6,137 nt of DNA from CAZKUN01 sp964555935 (lineage in GTDB: Bacteria > Armatimonadota > Zipacnadia > Zipacnadales > VGFC01): contig CAZKUN010000394.1 in assembly GCA_964555935.1 (NCBI GenBank), positions 1 to 6,137 on the forward strand. Reading direction: 5' to 3'. Under the pieces are notes generated by a model, which ran no database searches, was not told where the DNA came from, and saw nothing but the letters and a program-made list of their open reading frames with translations. Shown here in pieces: positions 1-6,137 of the stretch. The position numbers and the translations under genes are program-made. Positions within the stretch are counted from its first letter, which is position 1; every line of letters begins with the position of its first letter.

Positions 1-2104
1 TGGCGGCGACGACAGTCTCCACGTATGGCTGCGCGGACGTGCAGGTGACCTTGATAAGCTTCACCCCATCGGCCACATCGGCGACCAGGTCAGAAACCGT
101 CGCGTAGCGTGGGCGGCCCAACCGGTTTTCCTCGCGTGGTCGTAGCAGTCCGTCCTCGATGGCATTCTCGCCCAGCATCAGCAGCTCGCCGCCGTCGCTG
201 CGGAGGCGCGCGAGGGTGTCGTGACACTCGTCAGTCATGATGCGGTTGTCCGCGGAGATGATTGCCGCGAGACCGTCGACGTCGCCGTCCACCAAATGGC
301 TGTCGAACAGGATTCGGTAGTCGATTTGGCTGCGCGTCAACTGCTTGTGCAGCTCAGTCCAGACGGGCTGGAAGCCATCGAGCGTCCAGGTGGGTTGGGC
401 TAGGTACAGGCCGAGCTTCGCCTTCACGGGCCACATGCCGTCGAAACGATCTTCGATGCCATGCCACTCCTCGAAGATCTGCTTAATCTCATCCTGCGCC
501 GGCGTGCCCTTCACGCCCCACTCGCCATCGGGAAGATCGCCACGCCATTGGATGAAGCCCATGTGCCAGGCGCCGGTGCCGACTGACTCCCAGAAGTAAC
601 GGCGGGCAGTCTCCGGCGTATATGACGTGCCGCCGCCACGGGCTTTGGGATCTGACTTCCTGTACGCCAGACGCACGGGGCACAGCGGCTTGCCGAAGCT
701 CTGGGCGGCGCGCATCCACATCAGATTGTACAGTTCAGAGTCCTCGTCGGCCATGATCTGGCCCATCTCCCAGCCATCCGAGACGCCCGCGAAGAGGGAC
801 ATGTCCTGTCCGAGATGAGTCGCCGCCATCCCATGGAAGATGTTGCCGTGGTTCGCGGCCATCACCATGCGCGATCGGTCGGCGCCCTTCGTCTCGGCGT
901 AGTGCCATTGGAAGCGATCTGCCATTGCCTGGTTGCGGAATCGGAACCACGTCAGCGTCTCGATATCTCGACCCGGCTCGCGGGGAGGGTCCACGGCGTC
1001 GAAGCTGGTGTGAGTTGCGCTCCAAGCCTCGTTGAGCGCGTCGATCGACTCATACTCCCGCCGCAGCCACGCATCGCAGTGAGCCACGGCGCGCGGAGCG
1101 TAATCGGTCCACCGGCTCGGCATGAGATACGTCGGGTAAAGCGCCTCACCGCCCATGACCCAGTAGAGCAAGCCCGGATTCCCTCGAAGGATCTCGGCAA
1201 CGGCGCGGATGTGGCGGCTGGTGCCATCCACGATGACGGGGTGTTCGATGCCCGGCCATGGATCGAGTTCGTCGAACATGCCCGACATGATCTGCTGGTC
1301 GGTCTGATCCAGCATCGCCATGTCCGGGAATCGCTCGATGAACCAATCCGGGTAGTAGGGAAATCCGCCGTTATTCCAGTTGCCGACCGAGCAGGCGAAG
1401 GAGATCCCCATCTCAGCCGTCTGGCGCATCACGTCATCACCCAGGCGCAGCGGGCGGTGAGTCTCTGTGGCGGGGACGATCTCGATGTCGCCTTCGGCAG
1501 TGCGCAGGAACAGCTCGAGGTCGCCACCCGCGTCAGGTTTGCGCGCGATGAAGGCCTGGCCGCCCCCGTAGACATCGGTGGATGCCGCCCAGACGCCGAT
1601 GCCATCGCCTGTCGCCGCCGATTGCTCGACGTAGTACGCGCCCGGAGGCAACTCATCGAAGGTGAGCCAGAGCCGCTGATTATCCTGCACGTTCGTGAAG
1701 GTCGCCGCAGCGACCGATTCAGACCCCGGTTCCGCGTGCAGCGACAACACGCACCCGCTGCCCTCATTGAAGAAGGTGGGAGTTACGAGCGCAACGCCGG
1801 TGAACGGCGACTCGGCAGTGAAGGTCTGCCCGAGCGAAGACGAATCGCGGAAGGGCCCCAGGTCCGGCAAGCCTGCCCCGTTGGGGGCCGTAGGGTCGTC
1901 GGTCGGCGCCCACATGGTGCCGATCCCAACCGCGTTGGCGCCGTGCTCGCGCATCTGCCGGAGTTCGGCGAGCGTGTCGCTGAACGAGAAACCCACGTAC
2001 TCGCAAGGTCGGCGGCACTGCTCGCGGTAGACCGGATCCAGCGTGACAGCGGGCTGGACGACCGCGGGCGGCGCGATGGCGAGGAGGAGACTTAGGGTGA
2101 TCAT
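1..2104 (-). CDS. GH42-like beta-galactosidase-type glycoside hydrolase, 3' end outside window
   Basis: The frame is open for 701 codons from ATG 2104-2102 to the left edge with no stop, so the C-terminus is missing. An in-frame TAG at 2125-2123 with no start codon between it and the ATG fixes the start. The N-terminus MITLSLLLAIAPPAVVQPAV is hydrophobic and looks like a signal peptide, although it lacks a basic n-region. A barrel begins around residues 45-75 and is interrupted by a beta-sandwich insert (about 85-208). It resumes near 220 with GH42-like features: LLYWVMGGEALYP (candidate acid/base Glu320), a YESIDALNEAW segment at 351-361, and GAWHMGFIQWRGDLPDGEWG at 511-530. Residues from about 560 (KAKLGLYLAQPTW through LARLRSDGGELLML) resemble the GH42 trimerisation, glutaminase-like domain. 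The expected nucleophile region, KPLCPVRLAYRK (472-483), contains no Glu. The likely role is extracellular glycoside hydrolysis with unknown substrate. It could instead be an inactive or mechanistically divergent relative. The gene is translationally coupled to the upstream hydrolase. Confidence 0.88.
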   Translation of the reverse strand, partial: MITLSLLLAIAPPAVVQPAVTLDPVYREQCRRPCEYVGFSFSDTLAELRQMREHGANAVGIGTMWAPTDDPTAPNGAGLPDLGPFRDSSSLGQTFTAESPFTGVALVTPTFFNEGSGCVLSLHAEPGSESVAAATFTNVQDNQRLWLTFDELPPGAYYVEQSAATGDGIGVWAASTDVYGGGQAFIARKPDAGGDLELFLRTAEGDIEIVPATETHRPLRLGDDVMRQTAEMGISFACSVGNWNNGGFPYYPDWFIERFPDMAMLDQTDQQIMSGMFDELDPWPGIEHPVIVDGTSRHIRAVAEILRGNPGLLYWVMGGEALYPTYLMPSRWTDYAPRAVAHCDAWLRREYESIDALNEAWSATHTSFDAVDPPREPGRDIETLTWFRFRNQAMADRFQWHYAETKGADRSRMVMAANHGNIFHGMAATHLGQDMSLFAGVSDGWEMGQIMADEDSELYNLMWMRAAQSFGKPLCPVRLAYRKSDPKARGGGTSYTPETARRYFWESVGTGAWHMGFIQWRGDLPDGEWGVKGTPAQDEIKQIFEEWHGIEDRFDGMWPVKAKLGLYLAQPTWTLDGFQPVWTELHKQLTRSQIDYRILFDSHLVDGDVDGLAAIISADNRIMTDECHDTLARLRSDGGELLMLGENAIEDGLLRPREENRLGRPRYATVSDLVADVADGVKLIKVTCTSAQPYVETVVAA
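1481..1852 (-). other. Beta-sandwich (lectin/CBM-like) domain inserted in the GH42-like barrel
   Basis: Residues about 85-208 of the GH42-like protein do not fit a barrel. They contain alternating short hydrophobic strands: SLGQTFTAESPFTGVALVTP, CVLSLHAEP, RLWLTFDELPPGAYYVEQSA, GIGVWAASTDVYGGGQAFI and DLELFLRTA. The PPGAYYVE turn and the exposed aromatic residues are typical of jelly-roll carbohydrate-binding modules. The insert lies between the first barrel strand region (AVGIGTMWAP, 58-67) and the helix beginning LRLGDDVMRQTAEMG (219-233). Sugar binding is an inference, and the boundaries are approximate. Confidence 0.6.
2101..2104 (-). promoter_or_regulatory. ATGA stop/start overlap coupling the two hydrolase genes
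   Basis: On the minus strand the bases ATGA contain both the ATG of the GH42-like gene (2104-2102) and the TGA stop of the GH5-like gene (2103-2101). No good Shine-Dalgarno sequence is seen just upstream (GGTTGAGCTTCCCAAGACG). Re-initiation by the terminating ribosome is therefore the likely way the second gene is translated, which would hold the two enzymes at linked levels. Confidence 0.85.
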
Positions 2105-4239
2105 CGTCTTGGGAAGCTCAACCTATCTTTGGGATCCGTCTTCGCCTTGCGTTCGCGCTTGTCGGTGAAGCCATCACCATCGTCATCCGCGTCCGCGTTG
2201 TCGCCGATTCCGTCGCCGTCCGTGTCGATGGTCTCGTTGGGATCGAACGGGAAAGCGTCCCATGGCACGGAGTGGGCGTTGGGCACGCCATCACCATCGT
2301 AGTCCTTGTCCTTGAAGTCGGGTGCCCCGTCGCCGTTGAGGTCGTCGGCATGGCCATCGCCATCGTCGTCAGCGTCGAGCACGTCGCCGATGAGATCGCC
2401 GTCCGCATCCGCCCATTCGGACGGGTCGAGTGGGAAGGCATCTTCGTCGTCAGGCACTCCATCGTTGTCGTCATCCGCGTCAGCCGGATTGGGGACGCCA
2501 TCGCCATCGATGTCCGGTGGTCCGTTCGGCGTGATGAGCACTGCAAGATCGACGATGAAGTCCGGCGCGAGGAGCGTCTGTGCGCCTGCTTCGACGAGAT
2601 CGGCGCGCAGGATCGTGGCCGTGGCCGGATCGTACCAGAACGCCGTGGCATCTCGCGGCACGTCTATAGTGACGTCGAGGCCGGTGACCGCGTCATCGTG
2701 GTTCGCGTAATGGTGGATGTAGGCTCCCGCGCGCTCGCTCGACGCGAGTCCGAACGCGCGGACCTGTCCCGGCTCGGAGACCCCCACATCAACCATGGCC
2801 AGATCTGATCCGAGCGCGTATGAGAAGCTCTGCATGGACCGCACGTATTCGCGCTCCCGAGGCCCCAGCCAGATGTTCGTGAAGTGCCCGTCGCGCGCGT
2901 AGCTTGTGTTCCAGAAGATGAAGCTGATCTCGGTGAAGAATGCGGTCCAGTTGCGGATCCGCATTCGCTGGGCGGAGCCGACGTCCCACACGCCGCCAAT
3001 GCCCGGCGGACGCGGGTCGTCCCGAGACACCCAGTTCCCCTGTTCGCCGACGACGACCGGCTTACCGTGCAGCTTCCAGTCACGCGCTCGGCTGACCGTG
3101 GTCTGATCCTGGTTCAGGGGATTGTTGACGCCCTCATACCAGTGCGGCGCGTTGATTTCGATGCCGGGAAGCTCTGGGTGCTCCCAGCTCGTAGTGATCG
3201 GGTGGTGGTACGGATCAATCGACTGCAGGTATGGTACCATCACCGCGTACCACTCGTCCGATGCTTTCTGCTCGTTGAGGAACTCCCAGATGTCGACATG
3301 CGCGCCCCAACGGTCGACGGAGTATTTCAGGAACTGTTTGACCTTCTCCATGCCCTCCGCGTCGGTGGGATCCTCGTTGAAGACTTTCTGGTAGCCGAAG
3401 ATCCCGTACATGAAGCGCATGCCGTAACGGCGCGCCATCTGCACGAGTTCATCGGTCATGATTCCCTGCTGCACCAGGTACTCATCGAGATTGCGGTTGA
3501 GCGGGTAGGAACAGTTCTCGGGAGAGAACCGGTAGAAGTTGAAGCCACACGCCGCGAACCGGCGGAAGTACAGGTCAGCGTTCAGCGGGCTCGTCGATGG
3601 GCCTCGGACGAACATGGGGCCGTCGGGCAGCTTCGGCCGCTTGTCGAGGTTGTCAGTGCGGAACGGGCCCTCCATGGATGCGCCCGCAGCCGCCGACCCG
3701 CAGCCCGCGCCGTCTCCCCAGCAGTCTTGCAGGCCGATGGGGTAGTACGGGGAGCCGTCGTCGAAGACGAAGCGATAGGGGTTGTTGGGATCGATCCGGA
3801 GGAAACCCGGATTGCTGATCCGGCCCTCAACGCAGTCGAACGAGCCGTCTCCGGCCGCAACTTCACCTTCGGCATTGGCGAAGGTATACTCGTACTCCCA
3901 GCGTCCGAGTTCGTCCGGGGCGAATCTGGCCTTCCAGAGGTCTTGCTTGGCGTAGATGTACTCCACGTCTCGGCCTTCGCCGCGGATCTCGACAGGCTCG
4001 GATGAGCCGTAATGGAACCCGCCGACGACGTGTTCAGTTCCCGATGGGGCGGTGTAAGTCGTGTCGATGATGATGTCGTGGAATGGGTCATCGTAGACGC
4101 CGTCGTGCCGGAAGGTGACCTCAAAGACCTCGTAAGGAGGTACGGTCTCGGAGTTCTGGCTGACCTCGACAGCGAGATCGCTCTGACAGGCGGGGCAGAT
4201 CAGGCATAGCAGCAGCATCGCGACTGAGGCTTGGCGCAC
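2101..4239 (-). CDS. Secreted clan GH-A (GH5-like) glycoside hydrolase with DUF5060-like domain and thrombospondin type 3 tail
   Basis: This is a 712-residue protein from GTG 4239. That start is chosen because AAAGG lies 9 bases upstream and because it gives a standard signal peptide, MRQASVAMLLLCLICPAC. GTG codons at 4248 and 4275 are in-frame alternatives; the latter adds a polar 12-residue leader. Cys18 could be lipidated, but the residues before it (CPA) are not a canonical lipobox. Residues about 26-136 resemble DUF5060, a beta-sandwich found before many barrel hydrolases (YDDPFHDIIIDTTYTAPSGT; LWKARFAPDELGRWEYEY). A DUF4038-like linker follows (YRFVFDDGSPYYPIGLQDCW). The barrel spans about 220-470. 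It carries HVDIWEFLNEQ with probable acid/base Glu323 and GKPVVVGEQGNW with probable nucleophile Glu399, the usual clan GH-A retaining pair. A small beta domain (about 488-570) precedes the acidic Ca-binding tail (576-712). The role is probably extracellular polysaccharide hydrolysis. The family assignment is by motif memory and the substrate is unknown. It is the first gene of a two-gene coupled unit. Confidence 0.92.
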   Translation of the reverse strand: MRQASVAMLLLCLICPACQSDLAVEVSQNSETVPPYEVFEVTFRHDGVYDDPFHDIIIDTTYTAPSGTEHVVGGFHYGSSEPVEIRGEGRDVEYIYAKQDLWKARFAPDELGRWEYEYTFANAEGEVAAGDGSFDCVEGRISNPGFLRIDPNNPYRFVFDDGSPYYPIGLQDCWGDGAGCGSAAAGASMEGPFRTDNLDKRPKLPDGPMFVRGPSTSPLNADLYFRRFAACGFNFYRFSPENCSYPLNRNLDEYLVQQGIMTDELVQMARRYGMRFMYGIFGYQKVFNEDPTDAEGMEKVKQFLKYSVDRWGAHVDIWEFLNEQKASDEWYAVMVPYLQSIDPYHHPITTSWEHPELPGIEINAPHWYEGVNNPLNQDQTTVSRARDWKLHGKPVVVGEQGNWVSRDDPRPPGIGGVWDVGSAQRMRIRNWTAFFTEISFIFWNTSYARDGHFTNIWLGPREREYVRSMQSFSYALGSDLAMVDVGVSEPGQVRAFGLASSERAGAYIHHYANHDDAVTGLDVTIDVPRDATAFWYDPATATILRADLVEAGAQTLLAPDFIVDLAVLITPNGPPDIDGDGVPNPADADDDNDGVPDDEDAFPLDPSEWADADGDLIGDVLDADDDGDGHADDLNGDGAPDFKDKDYDGDGVPNAHSVPWDAFPFDPNETIDTDGDGIGDNADADDDGDGFTDKRERKAKTDPKDRLSFPRR
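2104..2514 (-). repeat. Thrombospondin type 3-like Ca-binding repeat region
   Basis: The last 137 residues of the GH5-like hydrolase contain eight DxDxDG-type motifs, beginning near residues 576 (DIDGDGVPN), 589 (DDDNDGVPDD), 611, 624, 633, 646 (DYDGDGVPN), 672 (DTDGDGIGD) and 685 (DDDGDGFTD). Spacers such as EDAFPLDPSEW and WDAFPFDPNET recur twice. This is the pattern of thrombospondin type 3 repeats, which bind calcium and form a stiff stalk. The tail ends KTDPKDRLSFPRR, a common closing for such tails. In the DNA the region shows as dense CATCGTCATC-like low-complexity sequence, which the protein repeat explains. A role as a spacer or cell-surface stalk is inferred. Confidence 0.9.
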
Positions 4240-4248
4240 GCAAATCAC

Positions 4249-4253
4249 CCTTT
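4249..4253 (-). promoter_or_regulatory. Ribosome binding site AAAGG for the GH5-like hydrolase
   Basis: On the minus strand AAAGG is followed after 9 bases by GTG 4239-4237. The upstream GTG at 4248 would sit directly against this motif, and the GTG at 4275 has only an AGGA about 12 bases away. The 4239 start is therefore preferred. There is no experimental support. Confidence 0.55.
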
Positions 4254-4358
4254 CGCTAGTGGGCGGTTCCCGCACGGCGGCGTGACGTCCTGCACAGTGC
4301 CGAAGGCAGGGGGCGAGCGGGGAGTGACGAATGAGAAACAGGGGTCCGTACCATCTCC

Positions 4359-4363
4359 GGAGG
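4359..4363 (+). promoter_or_regulatory. Ribosome binding site GGAGG for the propeller gene
   Basis: A perfect GGAGG core stands 10 bases before ATG 4374, slightly long but acceptable spacing. It supports that start, which also gives a complete signal peptide. Confidence 0.7.
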
Positions 4364-4373
4364 CCACGCCGGC

Positions 4374-6050
4374 ATGTCTAACTTACGATCGTTGGCGATC
4401 ATCACCGTCCTGCTCGTTTGCTCGGGGAGTCCGAGTCTCGCGCTCATCTGGCACCCGGGCACCGTCGACAATGCCGCATCTGTCGGCACTCACTCGTCGC
4501 TCGCGCTGACTAACGCGGGCCAGCCGGTCATCTGCTACTACAACGCGTCCACCCGGGACCTGAAGTACGCGTGGAAGGGCACGACGGTCTGGCGGACACA
4601 GACGGTTGACAGCCTGGGAAGCGTGGGCAAGTTCTGCTCGCTGGCCCTCGATGGCGCGGACAACGCCCATATCAGCTACTACGACGCCACCAACGGCGTC
4701 CTGAAGTATTCGACGAACGCCTCCGGCGCATGGGTCGCCGAAGTGGCTCACGAGGACCGCGGCGACGTGGTCGGTCAGCACACATCCATCGCGGTTGATA
4801 CCAGCGGGCGCCCGCATATCGCCTACCTACACGTCACCAACGACTGGGACGCGTCGCGAATCGATACGGGCGACGTGGGAAAGTATCCGTCCATCGCCGT
4901 TGAGAGCGATGGGACGCTGCACGTCAGCTACTACGGCTTCGGTAGCGGAAATCTGATGTATGCCACCAAGCCGACCGTTGCGTGGCTCCCGACGACGGTC
5001 GATAGCGCGGGGGACGTCGGCTCGTACACGTCGCTCGCGCTGGCGGCGGGGAGTCAGCCTCGCATCAGCTACTACGATGCGACGAACCGGGCTGTGAAAC
5101 ACGCGAGGCTCGCCAACAGTAACTGGACGGTCCAGACCGTCGATAGCGCGGGAAACGTGGGGCAGGGCACGTCGATCGATGTGGACAGCAATAACCGGCA
5201 GAGCATCGCCTACTACAGCACGACGGGGCGAGACGTGAAGCTGGCGCGTTTTGATGGCGCGCAGTGGGCCATCGAGACCATTGATACGGGCGGGCGTGTG
5301 GGCCGCTTCCCGTCGCTGGTGATCGGTCCCGGCGACGTGGCGTACGTCAGCTATTACGACGAGACGAACACGGCGCTCAGATTCGCGACCCAGGCCGGCG
5401 CGTGGCTGTTCTTCTCGACTGACACCGGCTACCGCGACGGACTGAAGCCGAACGCGGGCACGGCGAACTCAACCAAGTTCAAGTTCCGCGTCGTCTACCA
5501 GGATCCCCGCGGATGGCCGCCCCAACGGGCGCAAGTGCTCGTCCGCAAGAACGGCACGCGCTTTGCCACGTGGACTTTACGGTCGTTGGACCCCGTGCCC
5601 AATTGGATCATCGGTGGACGCCTGTACCGGACCAAGAAGCTGCCCGCGGGCAACTACGAGTTTCGGTTTCGCGCCAAGGACGCTGCCGGCAACTGGGCCG
5701 GAGGCGATCCTTCTTCGTGGCAGGCCGGACCGACGGTTACCGATGGGCCGCTCGAGGGGGCAGTGGTGGTGACGCTCGCCGCCGCTCCGACGAGCGCGGG
5801 CGCGCAGATCACGCTCAATCTGACGGGCGCCGCCAGCGTTCAGGCGCGGGTGATGAACATCGCCGGGCGCGAGGTGAAGACGCTAGCCACCGACGTGCAA
5901 ATGGAAAGCGGACTGAACACGCTGCTGTGGAACGGCATCGACGAGACGGGCTTGGCCGCGCCCGCCGGGGTATACATGATCGTGGTCGACGCGCGGTCCG
6001 ACGACGGGGAACGCAGCCGGGCGGCATGCACGGTGCCGCTGCGGAGATAG
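4374..6050 (+). CDS. Secreted seven-repeat beta-propeller protein with Ig-like and FlgD-type C-terminal domains
   Basis: This is a 558-residue protein. The signal peptide MSNLRSLAIITVLLVCSGSP ends at a likely SLA|LIW cleavage after residue 23. Residues 26-343 form seven tandem repeats of about 47 residues. Each begins with Trp and follows the pattern W-x3-TVDSAGxVG, SLALD, then ISYYDATN and LKYA. This is most likely a closed seven-bladed beta-propeller. Residues about 344-450 form an Ig-like domain (STDTGYRDGLKPNAGT; KLPAGNYEFRFRAKDAAGNW). Residues about 460-558 match the FlgD-type Ig fold in pattern (VQARVMNIAGREVKTL; GLNTLLWNGIDETG; PAGVYMIVVDA). That fold is often the C-terminal module of secreted proteins in Armatimonadota-like and related phyla. 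No catalytic motif is evident, so ligand or surface binding is the best guess, and function is unknown. Repeat three is shortened in frame. The gene is divergent from the hydrolases and probably co-transcribed with the gene starting at 6079. Confidence 0.92.
   Translation: MSNLRSLAIITVLLVCSGSPSLALIWHPGTVDNAASVGTHSSLALTNAGQPVICYYNASTRDLKYAWKGTTVWRTQTVDSLGSVGKFCSLALDGADNAHISYYDATNGVLKYSTNASGAWVAEVAHEDRGDVVGQHTSIAVDTSGRPHIAYLHVTNDWDASRIDTGDVGKYPSIAVESDGTLHVSYYGFGSGNLMYATKPTVAWLPTTVDSAGDVGSYTSLALAAGSQPRISYYDATNRAVKHARLANSNWTVQTVDSAGNVGQGTSIDVDSNNRQSIAYYSTTGRDVKLARFDGAQWAIETIDTGGRVGRFPSLVIGPGDVAYVSYYDETNTALRFATQAGAWLFFSTDTGYRDGLKPNAGTANSTKFKFRVVYQDPRGWPPQRAQVLVRKNGTRFATWTLRSLDPVPNWIIGGRLYRTKKLPAGNYEFRFRAKDAAGNWAGGDPSSWQAGPTVTDGPLEGAVVVTLAAAPTSAGAQITLNLTGAASVQARVMNIAGREVKTLATDVQMESGLNTLLWNGIDETGLAAPAGVYMIVVDARSDDGERSRAACTVPLRR
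4449..5402 (+). repeat. Seven tandem propeller-blade repeats (about 141 bp each)
   Basis: Units start at the Trp codons 4449, 4590, 4731, 4845, 4983, 5124 and 5265, with an eighth Trp at 5403 opening the next domain. Unit lengths are 47, 47, 38, 46, 47, 47 and 46 residues. Conserved cores include ISYYDATN in units 2 and 5 and VSYYDETN in unit 7, together with VDSAGDVG and VDSAGNVG in units 5 and 6. The repeats are diverged in DNA, so they reflect old tandem duplication rather than a recent expansion. Confidence 0.93.
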
Positions 6051-6069
6051 TGCCCGTGGCGGAGGCATC

Positions 6070-6074
6070 GGAGG
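6070..6074 (+). promoter_or_regulatory. Ribosome binding site GGAGG for the gene at 6079
   Basis: GGAGG lies 4 bases before ATG 6079. A second GGAGG at 6061-6065 is 13 bases away. The nearer one has short spacing and the farther one long spacing, but the site is strong overall and supports a real start here. Confidence 0.6.
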
Positions 6075-6078
6075 GCAG

Positions 6079-6137
6079 ATGGGGCCGAGACTGACGCTGA
6101 TGGCACTTGTCGGACTGACAACGATGGTTGCCGACGC
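6079..6137 (+). CDS. Start of a further secreted protein (5' fragment)
   Basis: An ATG at 6079, 28 bases after the propeller gene stop, opens a frame that runs off the right edge. The 19 complete codons read MGPRLTLMALVGLTTMVAD, with one basic residue followed by a hydrophobic stretch, so they look like the beginning of a signal peptide. Close spacing on the same strand suggests an operon with the propeller gene. The product cannot be identified from this fragment. Confidence 0.65.
   Translation, partial: MGPRLTLMALVGLTTMVAD

Larger units (their letters stand above)
4240..4373. promoter_or_regulatory. Divergent intergenic region, presumed two-way promoter
   Basis: These 134 bases separate the minus-strand hydrolase pair from the plus-strand propeller gene, so promoters for both directions must lie here or inside the flanking 5' ends. 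The segment is GC-rich. I could not find a convincing pair of sigma-70 boxes, an operator dyad or a riboswitch. The ribosome binding sites at each end are listed separately. Confidence 0.5.

Noticed and set aside
815..2095. A 426-codon plus-strand open frame
   Set aside because: It is antisense to the GH42-like gene. Its product is rich in Arg, Val and His without any recognisable domain, as expected from the complement of a GC-rich gene, whereas the minus frame shows clear family motifs.
2104..2514. A dockerin domain (cellulosome link)
   Set aside because: Dockerins have two DxNxDGxxNxxD segments of about 22 residues. Here there are eight DxDGDG motifs with AFPxDPxE spacers, which fits thrombospondin type 3 repeats instead.
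2150..2515. Dense CATCGTCATC-like repeats that could suggest a CRISPR or satellite array
   Set aside because: Spacing is irregular and there are no unique spacers. The pattern is fully explained by Asp/Gly-rich thrombospondin type 3 codons read on the minus strand.
2884..4005. A 373-codon plus-strand open frame
   Set aside because: It lies wholly opposite the GH5-like hydrolase, including its two catalytic motifs, and has no coherent domain or ribosome binding site.
4186..4194. Lipobox at Cys18 of the GH5-like hydrolase
   Set aside because: The preceding residues are Cys-Pro-Ala, not the usual Leu-Ala/Ser-Gly/Ala pattern, so lipoprotein status is left as a possibility rather than a call.
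4355..4362. Palindrome CTCCGGAG overlapping the ribosome binding site of the propeller gene
   Set aside because: It has no loop, so it cannot fold as a hairpin, and an eight-base palindrome is expected by chance in GC-rich DNA. It is not enough to claim an operator.
5513..6094. A 193-codon plus-strand frame overlapping the end of the propeller gene
   Set aside because: It is in another frame inside the Ig and FlgD-like coding region, is Arg-rich, and lacks any motif.

Overview
The window is gene-dense, GC-rich bacterial DNA. It holds four protein-coding genes in two divergent groups, and no RNA gene, insertion sequence or CRISPR array that I can see. All four products start with a predicted secretion signal. 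The domain style is multidomain secreted glycosidases, a thrombospondin type 3 (Ca-binding) tail, 47-residue propeller repeats and a FlgD-like Ig C-terminus. This, with GGAGG ribosome binding sites, suggests a free-living or uncultivated polysaccharide degrader of the Armatimonadota / Planctomycetota-Verrucomicrobiota type. That phylum guess is inference from domain style only.

Minus-strand pair, read from right to left. The first gene (4239 to 2101) encodes a secreted clan GH-A glycoside hydrolase. It has an N-terminal DUF5060-like beta-sandwich, a GH5-like barrel with both expected catalytic glutamates, and a C-terminal tail of eight DxDGDG-type motifs. Its TGA stop overlaps the ATG of the next gene in an ATGA. 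The second gene (2104 down to the left edge) is open for 701 codons and runs off the window. It is a GH42-like beta-galactosidase-type protein with a beta-sandwich inserted early in the barrel and a glutaminase-like trimerisation domain. It keeps a candidate acid/base Glu but has no Glu at the expected nucleophile position.

Divergent spacer, 4240-4373: 134 bases containing ribosome binding sites for both sides and presumably both promoters. No promoter box could be called with confidence.

Plus-strand group. The gene at 4374-6050 encodes a secreted protein with seven 47-residue repeats (probably a seven-bladed propeller), an Ig-like domain and a FlgD-type Ig domain. The start of another secreted protein follows 28 bases later at 6079 and is cut by the right edge.

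Together this looks like part of an extracellular carbohydrate-processing locus: two co-translated hydrolases beside a secreted repeat protein that may bind a surface or ligand. The substrate cannot be read from the sequence. The most unusual points are the domain insertion and missing nucleophile in the GH42-like protein, and the blade shortened in frame in the propeller.
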